39,291 nt of DNA from JACZXC01 sp036447375 (GCA_036447375.1 JAZFUU010000238.1:1-39291); one strand, 5' to 3'; positions 1 through 8,850 are shown, counted from the stretch's first letter. Notes: a model not told the origin generated them from the sequence alone. Made by a program: numbers and translations.

Positions 1-483
1 GGGACCGCGGGCATCGCGAACCTCGCCTCCAGGGCGACCCTCAAGAAGAAGTACTACCAGTACACCGACGACACCGGGCGGCCTCGCTTCGCCACGAAGC
101 TCGACGAGGTCCCCGAGCATTGGCGAAGTCGGGCGGGTGTCGTCTGGATGGATAGGCCGCCGCCGACCAACCCCGGAGAGGCCCGCGCCACAAGGGCCGA
201 GAAGGTCGCACACATCAAGGCGGAGATTACCCGGACGCCCCGTCTGGTCGTCTACACCGCTACCTGGGACGAAGCGTCGGTGCAGTTGCTGGTCTGGCTC
301 GACAAAAAGGGCATTCCCTACGAGAACAAGGACGTCGACATCCCTCGCTGGGCTGGAGAGCTCCGCGACCGGACCGACGGCGTCTACCTCCCCTCCTGGG
401 AACTCGACGGGGAGCTCCACCGCGGCTTCTCGCAGACGAAATTCAAGCTGCTCTACGCCGCCGCCAAGAAGAATCTAAACTAG
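1..483 (+). CDS. DUF4124-like / cysteine-less glutaredoxin-like protein, 5' partial
   Basis: The reading frame is open from the first base, so the N-terminus lies outside the window. The visible part starts with a segment resembling the DUF4124 pattern (KYYQYTDDTGRPRF, then a proline-containing tail), which in other proteins follows a signal peptide. It continues into a thioredoxin-fold segment that resembles glutaredoxin (RLVVYTATWDEAS, then KKGIPYENKDVD). The usual W-C-P-Y-C active site reads W-D-E-A-S, so both redox cysteines are missing and thiol-disulfide exchange by this domain is unlikely. An internal ATG at position 148 exists, but the upstream frame reads as coding. The last 9 bases overlap the 3' end of mfd on the other strand. 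The fold assignment is by pattern recognition and the function is unknown. Confidence 0.6.
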   Translation, partial: GTAGIANLASRATLKKKYYQYTDDTGRPRFATKLDEVPEHWRSRAGVVWMDRPPPTNPGEARATRAEKVAHIKAEITRTPRLVVYTATWDEASVQLLVWLDKKGIPYENKDVDIPRWAGELRDRTDGVYLPSWELDGELHRGFSQTKFKLLYAAAKKNLN

Positions 484-3400
484 AGGGCTCAGGTTCGTGA
501 GCAGCCGATGCGCGGCGTCGAAGAGCTGAATCGGGTCGCCGCCCGGGGTGCGCGCGTGGATCTTGTGGTCGGGTGAGACCCGAAGGCCTCCTTTTGCCTG
601 GGTGAGGAGATTGACCAGTCGCTGCGGATCGATCCGCGTGGATTCGGCGGCCGTCAGGATGATCTCTCCCTGGGCCGCGTCGATGGCGATCACCCCCAGC
701 TCCCGTGCGAGAATCTTGAGTCGGATCACCCGGAGCAAATTCTCGGCTTCGTCGGGAAGCGGACCGAATCGATCGAGAATTTCGTCTCGAACGCGGTCGA
801 CCTCGGAGTCGTCGCGACAACTCGCCAGTCGCTTGTAGAGCACGAGCCGCTGGTTCACGCTGGCGACGTAGGCCTCGGGCAGCCGCGCGGGGATCGGTAG
901 ACGGATCTCGGGGTCGATCTCGGTCTCGTGGGCGACACCGCGCAGCTCGTCGATGGTCTCCTCGAGCATTTCCATGTAGGTCTCGTAGCCCACGGTGGCC
1001 AGTAGCCCCGACTGCTTGTCGCCCAGCAGATTTCCGGCGCCTCGAATTTCGAGGTCCATACTCGCGAGGCGAAATCCGCTTCCGAGCTCACTCAGATCCT
1101 GAATCGCTTCCAATCGGCGCTCGGCGTCGGTAGTGAGTGAGTCCTCGCTCGGGACCAGGAGAAAAGCGTAGGCTCGCTGGGAACTGCGACCCACGCGGCC
1201 GCGCAGCTGGTAGAGCTGCGCCAGGCCGAGGGCGTCGGCCCGGTTGATCAGAATCGTATTCGCGCGCGGGATGTCGAGCCCGCTCTCGATGATCGTTGTA
1301 CACAGGAGTACGTTTGCCTTTCCGTGCAGAAAGCTCAGCATGCGATCTTCGAGTTCGCGCTCGCGCATCTGCCCGTGGGCCACGATGATATCCGCCTCCG
1401 GAACGATCTTGGTCAGTAGCTTCTCCATGGCGCCGATCGTCTGCACCCGGTTGTGAACGAAAAACACCTGACCTCCCCGGCGAATCTCGCGCAGGATGGC
1501 CTCGCGGATGAGGTCCTCGGAAAAGCGACAGACCTGACTGCGGATGGCGAGACGGTCCGACGGGGGTGTTTCGATGATCGAGAGGTCACGGATGCCGGTG
1601 AAGGCCATCTGCAGCGTGCGCGGTATCGGAGTCGCACTCAGAGTGACCACGTCGATCGTCTTCTTGATCTGCTTGATGCGCTCCTTGTGGGCGACCCCAA
1701 AGCGGTGCTCCTCATCGACCACCAGCAGGCCCAGGTCGCGGAAGACCACGCTCTTCTGGAGCAATCGGTGGGTTCCGATGACGATGTCGACGCGGCCGTC
1801 GGCCAGTCTTTCGCGAACCGAGCGCGCTTCCTTCGCGCTGCGAAAGCGCGAAAGCGATTCGACTTCCACCGGATAGTCCTTGAAGCGCTGTCGAAACGTC
1901 TCCTCGTGTTGCTGGCACAGGATCGTGGTGGGCACGAGCATGGCAACCTGCTTGCCGTCCATCACCACGCGGAAGGCGGCGCGGATGGCGACCTCGGTCT
2001 TTCCGTAGCCGACGTCGCCGCAGACGAGACGGTCCATGGGTTTGGGCCGCTGCAGATCTGCGAACACGTCCTCGATGACAGCCAACTGGTCGGGAGTCTC
2101 CTCGAAGGGAAACGTGGCTTCGAACTCCTCCATCAACCGGTCGCGGGGCGAGAAGGCGACGCCCGGCGCGATCTCGCGCGCGGCGTGCAGGGAGATAAGT
2201 TCCTGGGCCATGTCGCGGAGCGATCCTCGCACCGAATTTTTGGCCTTCTCCCAGCTCAAGCCGCCCAGCTTGTCGATTCGAGGCGGGTGGCCGTCGGAAC
2301 CCGCGTAGCGCTGGATCAGGTTGAGTCGATGCACGGGAACGAACAGACGCGCGGCTTCGGCGTACTCGAGGCGCAGGAATTCGCCCTCGATTCCGCGCAG
2401 GGTCAGACTTACGAGACCGCGGTAGACCCCGATTCCGTGCTCGACGTGAACCAGATGATCCCCGGAAGACAGCTGGGCAAGGGCTTCGACTTCGGCTCCC
2501 TTGGGCCAACCGGCTCGCGAGCGCCGCTTCTCCCGGGGACCGAAGATCTCCTCTTCGGTGATGACCGCGAGCTTCTCGAGCGGGAACGCGAAGCCTTCGG
2601 CGAGCGGAGCCACCCGGACCTCGATACGTCCGGGGCCCGACCACCGCCAGGCGGGCCGCGGTTCCTGGGCCGTATGTGCTTCGACCCCATACTCGGAGAG
2701 AAGGGTGCGCAGGCGTTCGGCCCCTGAGAGCGACGCGGTGGAGAGCACGATGCGCCAGCGATCGCGGCACCATTCTTCGAGCAGGCTGACGAGAGGGGCC
2801 AGGGCGCGGTCGCTGCTGCGCGCTTTCACGAGCTGCCGTCGCAGCTCGTCGAGTCCGTAGGCGCGCACGCTGAAGTGCTGCAACCCCGCACTCGCCGGCG
2901 CCATGTCGAGGCGTTCGAGCCGCACGGGCCGACGCGCGTGGATCTCGGCAGCGAGCTGATCCGCCGGAACCAGAAGTTCGTCGGGGGGCGAGACGAGTCG
3001 CCCACTTGCCACGGCGAGTTCGAAGCCGTCGATGGCTTCGACGGCGTAGCGCTCGAGCCGATCGCGACCCGTCTCGGGGTCATCGATGATGATGAGCGTG
3101 TCTGCTGGGAGAAAATCGAGCACGGTTTCGAGACCCGGCTGGAGTAGCGGCGCCAGAGCCTCGGCCCCCGGCGGCGGGTTGCCGCGCAGCAACGAGTCCA
3201 CCAGCGCGTCCACCGAACGGGGCTCGACGTTCTGAGAAGCGGCCAGCTCGCGAAGGGCGGCTGAGCGTTCGATGATCAGCGAGCGGTCGAGCAGAAGCTC
3301 GCGGGGCGGCGGCGCCACCGCGTAGGCCAGGCTGACCTGAGACCGCTGACTCGCCGCGTCGAATTCACGGATCGATTCGACCTCATCGCCGAGCAGCTCG

Positions 3401-4065
3401 ACCCGAAGTGGGTTCTCGCGCTGGGGCGGGACCAGGTCGAGGATGCCGCCGCGCACGGCGAGCTCTCCCGGTTCCTCCACCAGAGCCATGCGCGAGTAGC
3501 CGGCGGCGACGAGCGTTTGCACAAGGGCGTCGCGATCGATCGTCTGCCCCACTTCGAGATGAATCGACCTCGCGCGCACGGCCTCGCGGGTGGGAACTCG
3601 GGACGCGAGGGCGGTCCAGGTTGCGATGACCACCGGGGCGGGATCCGGAGAAGCCAGGGTTCTGATTCCCTTCGATCCCGCCGACCTTCGCTCGCCCTCG
3701 GCTTGCTGTGCGCCGCCGCCTTGCGCCAGCCATCGGTAGAGCACGTCCATGCGCTGGGCGACCAGGAACGGTTGGGGCGAAAAGCGTTCGTAGGGCTGGG
3801 TGTCGTGGCGCGGGAACATCCGCACCCGTCCCCCGACGGCGGGTTCGCCCAGGCTGGCGCGGAGATCGTCCAGGAAGCGGTCGGCGTCTTTCGACGTGGG
3901 AACGAGCACCAACACCGGGCGGTCGCCGTGGGCTCGAACCAAATGGGATGCCACCACGGCCCGGGCCGTGCCTCGCAACCCCGTGAGGCAGACGCCCTTC
4001 GAGCGCGCCATCACGCGATCGATGACAGCGCCGAGGTCGCGAACCGGGCTCGAATTCGACTCCAA
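475..4065 (-). CDS. mfd: Transcription-repair coupling factor Mfd
   Basis: Mfd is the DNA translocase that removes RNA polymerase stalled at lesions and recruits UvrA for nucleotide excision repair. The N-terminal third has the UvrB-like module (FPRHDTQPYERFSPQ). It is followed by the RNA-polymerase-interacting domain (VHVEHGIGVYRG), then superfamily 2 helicase motifs: Walker A GDVGYGKTE near residue 680, DEEH near 782, SATPIPRT, and QLRGRVGRS near 953. A C-terminal TRCF domain ends the protein. The proposed TTG start at 4065 gives 1196 residues, within the usual size. It has an AGGGGA ribosome site four bases upstream. The frame stays open to 4287, but that extension is arginine/proline-rich, unlike Mfd, and runs into rplC. 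Family assignment is near certain; the exact start is not. Confidence 0.97.
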   Translation of the reverse strand: MESNSSPVRDLGAVIDRVMARSKGVCLTGLRGTARAVVASHLVRAHGDRPVLVLVPTSKDADRFLDDLRASLGEPAVGGRVRMFPRHDTQPYERFSPQPFLVAQRMDVLYRWLAQGGGAQQAEGERRSAGSKGIRTLASPDPAPVVIATWTALASRVPTREAVRARSIHLEVGQTIDRDALVQTLVAAGYSRMALVEEPGELAVRGGILDLVPPQRENPLRVELLGDEVESIREFDAASQRSQVSLAYAVAPPPRELLLDRSLIIERSAALRELAASQNVEPRSVDALVDSLLRGNPPPGAEALAPLLQPGLETVLDFLPADTLIIIDDPETGRDRLERYAVEAIDGFELAVASGRLVSPPDELLVPADQLAAEIHARRPVRLERLDMAPASAGLQHFSVRAYGLDELRRQLVKARSSDRALAPLVSLLEEWCRDRWRIVLSTASLSGAERLRTLLSEYGVEAHTAQEPRPAWRWSGPGRIEVRVAPLAEGFAFPLEKLAVITEEEIFGPREKRRSRAGWPKGAEVEALAQLSSGDHLVHVEHGIGVYRGLVSLTLRGIEGEFLRLEYAEAARLFVPVHRLNLIQRYAGSDGHPPRIDKLGGLSWEKAKNSVRGSLRDMAQELISLHAAREIAPGVAFSPRDRLMEEFEATFPFEETPDQLAVIEDVFADLQRPKPMDRLVCGDVGYGKTEVAIRAAFRVVMDGKQVAMLVPTTILCQQHEETFRQRFKDYPVEVESLSRFRSAKEARSVRERLADGRVDIVIGTHRLLQKSVVFRDLGLLVVDEEHRFGVAHKERIKQIKKTIDVVTLSATPIPRTLQMAFTGIRDLSIIETPPSDRLAIRSQVCRFSEDLIREAILREIRRGGQVFFVHNRVQTIGAMEKLLTKIVPEADIIVAHGQMRERELEDRMLSFLHGKANVLLCTTIIESGLDIPRANTILINRADALGLAQLYQLRGRVGRSSQRAYAFLLVPSEDSLTTDAERRLEAIQDLSELGSGFRLASMDLEIRGAGNLLGDKQSGLLATVGYETYMEMLEETIDELRGVAHETEIDPEIRLPIPARLPEAYVASVNQRLVLYKRLASCRDDSEVDRVRDEILDRFGPLPDEAENLLRVIRLKILARELGVIAIDAAQGEIILTAAESTRIDPQRLVNLLTQAKGGLRVSPDHKIHARTPGGDPIQLFDAAHRLLTNLSPLV

Positions 4066-4176
4066 ATCGTCCCCTGCGCACAGGAAAGCCCCGCCCCCGG
4101 CCGAATCGGACGGGGTGCGAGGTCCGGCCGTCAGTCTAGCCGGTCCTGGGCCGAGACCGATCGAACCCCGACGTGC

Positions 4177-4205
4177 TCGACATTCCCCTGGCCCCTGCCT
4201 ATATT
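4177..4205 (+). promoter_or_regulatory. Sigma-70-type promoter of rplC
   Basis: TCGACA (4177-4182, five of six matches to TTGACA) and TATATT (4200-4205, five of six to TATAAT) are separated by exactly 17 bases. Transcription would start near 4212, giving a leader of about 25 bases with GGAG ahead of the rplC ATG. The element stands out in a very GC-rich region. It implies that rplC here is transcribed independently of any ribosomal protein operon. Confidence 0.6.
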
Positions 4206-4237
4206 CGGCCGCCCTTCGCCTCTCTGGAGTTCGCCCG

Positions 4238-4876
4238 ATGCCTATTTCGCTTCTCTGCCGAAAGCTGGGAACCACCCAGATCTTCAAGGAGACTGGGGAG
4301 TGCGTCCCGGTGACGATTCTCCAGGCGGGCCCGAATTCGGTGGTCCAGAAGAAGACGCTCGAGAAGGATGGCTACACCGCGCTGCAATTGTCGTTCGCAG
4401 AGCGCCGTGTCTCGCGGACCACGCGTCCGCTGGCGGGTCACTTTCGCAAGTACAACGCGACCCCGGCCTACCATCTCGCGGAGAGTCGCGTGACCCCGGA
4501 AGAGGCCGAGGCCCATCCGTTGGGCGAGCCGATCACTGTGAGTGTCTTCGACAAGGGTCAGCGGGTCGACGTGATCGGCACCTCGAAGGGCCGAGGCACC
4601 GCTGGCGTGGTCAAGCGCCACAATATGGCCATCAAGCGCAAGACCCACGGCACCCACGAAGCCACACGTCATGCCGGCTCCATCGGTGCCGGCTCCTACC
4701 CCGGCCGGGTTCTGAAGGGCATGAAGATGGCGGGACGCATGGGCAATCGCCGGGTGACGAGCGTCAATCTGGAAGTGGTCGAGATCGACACCGATCGGAG
4801 CCTGCTGTTCATTCGCGGGTCCGTGCCGGGTCACCTCAACGCGATTGTGCAGGTCCGAGCCACGGTTCGGCCCTAG
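4238..4876 (+). CDS. rplC: 50S ribosomal protein L3 (solitary gene)
   Basis: L3 binds the 3' domain of 23S rRNA early in 50S assembly and its extended loop reaches toward the peptidyl-transferase centre. The 212-residue product is full length for bacterial L3. It has the typical N-terminus (LLCRKLGTTQIF), the internal DVIGTSKGRGTAGVVKRH segment, the conserved THGTHEATRHAGSIGAGS loop and GRVLKGMKMAGRMGNRRVT. The ATG follows GGAG (4226-4229) by eight bases. L3 normally lies in the S10 operon between rpsJ and rplD. Here its neighbours are mfd (divergent) and rlmE, with a private promoter and a hairpin after the stop. It is either a second copy or a relocated sole copy; the window cannot tell which. 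No residue changes suggesting decay were noticed. Confidence 0.96.
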   Translation: MPISLLCRKLGTTQIFKETGECVPVTILQAGPNSVVQKKTLEKDGYTALQLSFAERRVSRTTRPLAGHFRKYNATPAYHLAESRVTPEEAEAHPLGEPITVSVFDKGQRVDVIGTSKGRGTAGVVKRHNMAIKRKTHGTHEATRHAGSIGAGSYPGRVLKGMKMAGRMGNRRVTSVNLEVVEIDTDRSLLFIRGSVPGHLNAIVQVRATVRP

Positions 4877-4902
4877 CCCGCATTACGAATAAAGCGGGCT
4901 AG
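4873..4902 (+). terminator. Hairpin at the end of rplC
   Basis: A perfect 9-base inverted repeat, CTAGCCCGC (4873-4881) and GCGGGCTAG (4894-4902), flanks a 12-base AT-rich loop. The left arm contains the TAG stop of rplC. No T tract follows, so it may be a weak terminator or a 3' stabilising hairpin separating rplC from rlmE. Confidence 0.5.
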
Positions 4903-4930
4903 CGCTTCGACTCCGCTCACTGCGCGCGCT

Positions 4931-5554
4931 TTGACGCGAGTGCGAATCGTGGGAAATTACGAGCGCAAGGACAGCTTTCATCAGCGTGCCAAGCGCGAGG
5001 GCTTTCGGTCGCGCGCCGCCTACAAGCTCGCGGAGATCCAGAAATCCAGGAAATTGCTGTGTCGCGGCGACCGGGTGGTCGACCTGGGTTGCTGGCCCGG
5101 AGGCTGGCTACAGGTCGCAGCACGCGCCGTGGGGCCATCCGGCCGCGTCGTGGGTGTGGATGTCGCGCTCATCGAACCCGCGCTGAAGAATGAGAATGTG
5201 GTCGCATTGTGTGCGGATCTCACCGATGCGGCGGTGCCGGCACGGGTCCTGGACGAGCTGGGGGGCCGCGCCAATGTCGTACTGTCCGACGCGGCGCCCA
5301 AGCTCAGCGGTATCCGACCTGCCGACCGGGTCCGCGAGCAGGAACTGCTCGAAACGATCGAGGCATTGCTTCCGGTTCTGCTGCTGCCGGGGGGAGGCCT
5401 CCTGCTCAAGGTGCTCGACGGCCCCGAGGCCCAGGTCGTGGAGCGGCGCATCGGCCGCGGCTTTCGGGAGACCCGAGTCCTGCGCCCTGCCGCCACCAGA
5501 AAGCGCAGCAGCGAGCACTACTTGCTGGCTCGGGGCTTTCGGGAAAGCGAGTAG
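4931..5554 (+). CDS. rlmE: 23S rRNA 2'-O-methyltransferase RlmE (RrmJ/FtsJ)
   Basis: RlmE methylates the 2'-hydroxyl of U2552 in the A loop of 23S rRNA late in 50S assembly, using S-adenosylmethionine. The sequence has the family N-terminus (NYERKDSFHQRAKREGFRSR), the SAM loop DLGCWPGGW, and the full K-D-K-E catalytic set: K32 (AAYKL), D120 (LSDAAP), K160 (LLLKVLDG) and E195 (SSEHYL). The length of 207 residues is normal. The start is uncertain: TTG at 4931, GTG at 4940 and GTG at 4949 are all in frame before the conserved region, and none has a strong ribosome site. It lies 54 bases after rplC, so two large-subunit genes are side by side. Confidence 0.93.
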   Translation: MTRVRIVGNYERKDSFHQRAKREGFRSRAAYKLAEIQKSRKLLCRGDRVVDLGCWPGGWLQVAARAVGPSGRVVGVDVALIEPALKNENVVALCADLTDAAVPARVLDELGGRANVVLSDAAPKLSGIRPADRVREQELLETIEALLPVLLLPGGGLLLKVLDGPEAQVVERRIGRGFRETRVLRPAATRKRSSEHYLLARGFRESE

Positions 5555-5608
5555 AATAAATCGGCAAGAATCCTTCACCGGCACCTCCGGCGAAGGCGCG
5601 GAGGTGGC

Positions 5609-6097
5609 GTGTCCGATCGACCCTTTTCGGTTCTCGGCATCCAGCAGGTTGCCGTGGGATCCCGCGACAAGAGCGCCCTGCGCAAACTCTGGATCGACAT
5701 TCTGGGCCTGGCTCCGGTCGGCAGCTTCCGCAACGAATCGGAGAATGTGGACGAAGACATCACGATTGCCGGCGCGGGCCCCCTGGCCGTCTCAGTCGAC
5801 CTCATGCAGCCCATCGATCCCGAGAAACGGCCCCGGGTGCACGAGCCGGCGCTCAATCACGTGGGCCTGTGGATCGACGATCTCCGCGCGGCGACCGAGT
5901 GGCTCGAGAATCAGGGCGTGCGCTTCGCGCCGGGGGGCATTCGCCGCGGGTCCGCCGGTCACGATGTGTGTTTCATTCATCCTCGCGGCAGTGACGCGGC
6001 CCCAATCGGGGGTGAAGGGGTCCTGATCGAGCTGGTCCAGGCCCCACCCGAGGTCGCCGAGGCCTTTCGTCAGCTTCGCCAGCGCGGAGCGGATTAA
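5609..6097 (+). CDS. VOC (glyoxalase/bleomycin resistance fold) family protein
   Basis: This 162-residue protein has the two beta-alpha-beta-beta-beta units of the vicinal oxygen chelate fold. The first starts at GIQQVAV and the second at NHVGLWIDD, ending in LIELVQ. Candidate metal ligands are Gln in the first unit (a position occupied by Gln in human glyoxalase I), His in NHVG and Glu in LIEL. The length resembles lactoylglutathione lyase and methylmalonyl-CoA epimerase relatives. The substrate cannot be named from sequence. The GTG start at 5609 is preceded by GGAGGT with a short spacer of three bases. The gene follows rlmE by 54 bases on the same strand and may be co-transcribed with it. 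Confidence 0.8.
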   Translation: MSDRPFSVLGIQQVAVGSRDKSALRKLWIDILGLAPVGSFRNESENVDEDITIAGAGPLAVSVDLMQPIDPEKRPRVHEPALNHVGLWIDDLRAATEWLENQGVRFAPGGIRRGSAGHDVCFIHPRGSDAAPIGGEGVLIELVQAPPEVAEAFRQLRQRGAD

Positions 6098-6291
6098 TTC
6101 AATCCCCCGTGGGGAAATACGCCCGCGGTGATTGATCGCCGCCATTGGAATATAGTAGGGTGGCTTGGTCTCTGTGCTGATCCCGCTGTCGGGAGTACCG
6201 GCAACTACAAGCCGTCGCTCCTGAAACAGATCCAAGTCCGGGCGGCGGCTCTCGGCAGCCGGCTGGCTTGGATTCAAACAGGAGGTCCGCG

Positions 6292-7617
6292 ATGCGCGCC
6301 CGATCGCTCCGATTCGTCGCATTCTTTGCCGTAGTGACACTGGCCCTTCCGGCCTGGGGAGAGGCGGAAGACGCCGGCAGTATGGTTCCCCAGTTTCAGG
6401 AAGGGGATGTCATCAGTCTCGACAACATCGACAAGCTTCGTCCCTATCTGCCCGAGGAATTCTGGGACAACCGGGACATGTTCTTCTACGAGGGGATGAA
6501 GCTCGAGATCGGGCCCACCAACGCCGACTATTCGCCGGCTGTCGAGTACGTGGCCGCCACCGAGCGCTTCAAGGGCCAGGCTCGAATTGGGCCGGACAGC
6601 AGCCTGGAGAACTACACCGCCGGTCAGCCCTTCCCCATCGAAGACATCGACTGCCTCGGTGACCCCCAGGCGGGCCTCAAGATCATGTGGGATTTCGATT
6701 ACGCGTGGGACGGAGCCGGGGGCGCCGCCAGCTTCTTCTACTCCTATTGGGACCGCGGTGAGGAGCTTCCGCTGTATTACAAAGGGTCAGCACGCACCGT
6801 CGTGCTGTCGCACCGGCCGGAGCTTCAGTATCTCGACGAGAACGAGGGAGACATCTTCCGGGGCGAGAAGCGCAAGAACGCCTTCGGCGTGACGGTCGAC
6901 TCGCCCTTCGACGCTCGCGGCATCATGCTTCTCTCCTACCGCTACAAGAGCACCGATGGGCCGGAAGCGGACGCCAAGAACGACGACACCTGGGTCTATG
7001 TACCGACCCTCCGCAGGGTGCGTCGCATTTCTTCGGCTCAGCGCACCGACGCCGTGGCCGGTACCGACTTTACCTTCGACGATCTCTTCAGTTTCGCGGG
7101 TATCGTTCCCCAGTACGAATGGACCTGCCTCACCGAGAAACAGATTCTCGCTCCCATGAACTCGAAGGTGAAGGCGTATCCGTACGGAGAGGATCACAAT
7201 TTCGGACCGTATGGGCTGTCCTACGCCGACGACCGATGGGAGCTGCGGGACGTCTTCGTGGTGCGAATGGTTCCCAAGAACGGCGATCACCCGTACCACC
7301 ACAAGGACATCTACATCGACAAGCAGACCCTGACCGCGGCCTTCTCTTTCGCCTACGACCAGAAGGAAGAACTCTGGAAGATCATCTGGCACAACAAGCG
7401 CTGGAGCGAGGACGAGTCCCTGTCCGGTCCCTGGTACAAGAACTGGGAGGGCATCGGTTCACCCCGGGATCTCCTGATCGTCAGTGACACCATCGCCAAC
7501 GTGCAGACGGGCACCGGAAACCGGATCGAGTTCTGGGATCGCAACGGCGTCCCTCTCAAGAACCGGGGGAAGATCCGTCGTTACATCGACGTCGGCCGGC
7601 TTACCAAGGGTCGCTAG
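6292..7617 (+). CDS. Exported DUF1329 family protein
   Basis: This 441-residue protein has a cleavable signal peptide (MRARSLRFVAFFAVVTLALP, cut likely near AWG-EA). It matches the DUF1329 family, related in fold to LolA/LolB-type outer-membrane lipoprotein carriers. Seen features include DDTWVYVPTLRRVRRIS, GTDFTFDDLFSFAG and the C-terminal YIDVGRLTKG. DUF1329 proteins often occur with DUF1302 proteins and RND exporters in bacteria handling hydrophobic compounds, but no biochemical role is settled. The ATG at 6292 has AGGAGGT five bases upstream, which decides the start. The 194-base gap before it has a -10-like TATAGT at 6151-6156 without a good -35. A strong terminator follows, so this is the end of its transcript. 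The next two genes (epoxide hydrolase, P450) support a link to hydrophobic-substrate metabolism. Confidence 0.88.
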   Translation: MRARSLRFVAFFAVVTLALPAWGEAEDAGSMVPQFQEGDVISLDNIDKLRPYLPEEFWDNRDMFFYEGMKLEIGPTNADYSPAVEYVAATERFKGQARIGPDSSLENYTAGQPFPIEDIDCLGDPQAGLKIMWDFDYAWDGAGGAASFFYSYWDRGEELPLYYKGSARTVVLSHRPELQYLDENEGDIFRGEKRKNAFGVTVDSPFDARGIMLLSYRYKSTDGPEADAKNDDTWVYVPTLRRVRRISSAQRTDAVAGTDFTFDDLFSFAGIVPQYEWTCLTEKQILAPMNSKVKAYPYGEDHNFGPYGLSYADDRWELRDVFVVRMVPKNGDHPYHHKDIYIDKQTLTAAFSFAYDQKEELWKIIWHNKRWSEDESLSGPWYKNWEGIGSPRDLLIVSDTIANVQTGTGNRIEFWDRNGVPLKNRGKIRRYIDVGRLTKGR

Positions 7618-7638
7618 ACCCGCGACCGGAATTCGAGC

Positions 7639-7675
7639 CGGGGCCGGGGCGCGACCGCCTCGGCCCCGTTTTTTT
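7639..7675 (+). terminator. Rho-independent terminator after the DUF1329 gene
   Basis: CGGGGCCG (7639-7646) and CGGCCCCG (7661-7668) form a perfect 8-base stem with a 14-base loop. It is followed at once by seven T residues (7669-7675). It sits 22 bases after the stop codon and 16 bases before the epoxide hydrolase start. Confidence 0.88.
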
Positions 7676-7690
7676 GAGCGCGAGGTCCAC

Positions 7691-8848
7691 GTGAGCGAGA
7701 GCATCGAACGCTTCCAGATCCAGATCGGAGACGAGGTGCTCGACGATCTGCACCGGCGACTGGAGAGGACCCGCTGGCCCGATCAGATCGAGGGCTCCGG
7801 TTGGGACTACGGCACCGACCGGGCTTACTTGATGGAGCTCTGCGAGTACTGGCGCGAGAAATTCGACTGGCGCGCCCAGGAGAAGCAGCTCAACCGCTTT
7901 GACCACTTCCGGACGAACTTCGACGGTCAGCCGATCCATTTCATTCGACGCAAGTCGCCCGTCGAGGGTGCCTTGCCGCTGGTACTGACCCACGGCTGGC
8001 CCGGGAGCGTTTGGCTGTTCCACAAGGTCATCGACCCACTGGCCGATCCCGAGGCGCACGGCGGGAGCGCAGAAGATGCCTTCGAAGTGATCTGCCCCTC
8101 CCTCCCCGGGTACGGCTTCTCGGGGCCGACCTTCGAACGCGGCTGGGATGTGCGACGGATCGCCGAGACCTGGGCGCGGCTGATGGAACGGCTGGGCTTC
8201 GCGCGATACGGCGCCCAAGGGGGAGACTGGGGGTCGCTGGTGACGACCCAGCTGGCCCTCGTCGACGCCGCGCACCTGGCGGGTATTCATCTGAACATGG
8301 TGGTCGCGGGCCCGCCCCCCGGCGAGAAGAACCCCACCGAGGGTCTCACGCCCGAGGAGTTGAAGGGCCTCGCCGACATGGGCGAGTATCGGAAGTCGGG
8401 TTCCGGGTACGCACAGATCCAGGGCACCCAGCCCCAGACCCTGGGCTATGGCCTCAACGATTCTCCCGCCGGGCTCGCGGCGTGGATCGTCGAGAAGTTC
8501 CGGGCCTGGAGCGACTGCGACGGCGACCTCGAGCGCAGCTTCAGCAAGGATGAGATTCTCACCAACATCATGATCTACTGGGTGACCCAGACGATCAACT
8601 CGTCCGGGCGACTGTATTTCGAGTCCTTCCGGAGCGGTCGCTTCGGGGCCTCCGATGAGAAAATCGAAGTTCCCACCGGTTGCGCCATCTTCCCGAAGGA
8701 GATCATCCGGCCGCCCCGTCGCTGGGCCGAGGCGCACTTCGATGTGCGACAGTGGAACGAGATGCCGCGAGGAGGGCACTTCGCGGCGCTGGAAGAGCCC
8801 GGGCTGCTGGTCGAGGATGTCCGGAGCTTTTTCCGGGAGCTTCGCTAG
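7691..8848 (+). CDS. Epoxide hydrolase (microsomal/juvenile-hormone type, alpha/beta hydrolase)
   Basis: The enzyme hydrolyses epoxides to vicinal diols. Residues 1-110 match the epoxide hydrolase N-terminal domain (FQIQIGDEVLDDLHRRLERT, then RWPDQIEGSGWDYGT). The alpha/beta hydrolase core follows, with the oxyanion motif HGWPGS (101-106), the nucleophile D179 in GGDWGS and the general-base His363 in PRGGHFAALE. The length of 385 residues is normal for bacterial members. The GTG start at 7691 follows GAGG by about six bases; the frame extends further upstream but through the terminator. The P450 gene begins two bases after the stop, so the two are almost certainly co-transcribed. A P450 can make epoxides and this enzyme can open them, which fits a shared pathway; the substrate is unknown. 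Confidence 0.92.
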   Translation: MSESIERFQIQIGDEVLDDLHRRLERTRWPDQIEGSGWDYGTDRAYLMELCEYWREKFDWRAQEKQLNRFDHFRTNFDGQPIHFIRRKSPVEGALPLVLTHGWPGSVWLFHKVIDPLADPEAHGGSAEDAFEVICPSLPGYGFSGPTFERGWDVRRIAETWARLMERLGFARYGAQGGDWGSLVTTQLALVDAAHLAGIHLNMVVAGPPPGEKNPTEGLTPEELKGLADMGEYRKSGSGYAQIQGTQPQTLGYGLNDSPAGLAAWIVEKFRAWSDCDGDLERSFSKDEILTNIMIYWVTQTINSSGRLYFESFRSGRFGASDEKIEVPTGCAIFPKEIIRPPRRWAEAHFDVRQWNEMPRGGHFAALEEPGLLVEDVRSFFRELR

Positions 8849-8850
8849 CT

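Noticed and set aside
1453..2727. A 424-codon open frame on the plus strand antisense to mfd
   Set aside because: It lies wholly within conserved Mfd helicase motifs on the other strand, has no recognisable domain and is a by-product of high GC content.
4066..4287. N-terminal extension of mfd by 74 residues
   Set aside because: The extension is Arg/Pro/Gly-rich, unlike Mfd, would overlap the start of rplC, and the TTG at 4065 has a good ribosome site.
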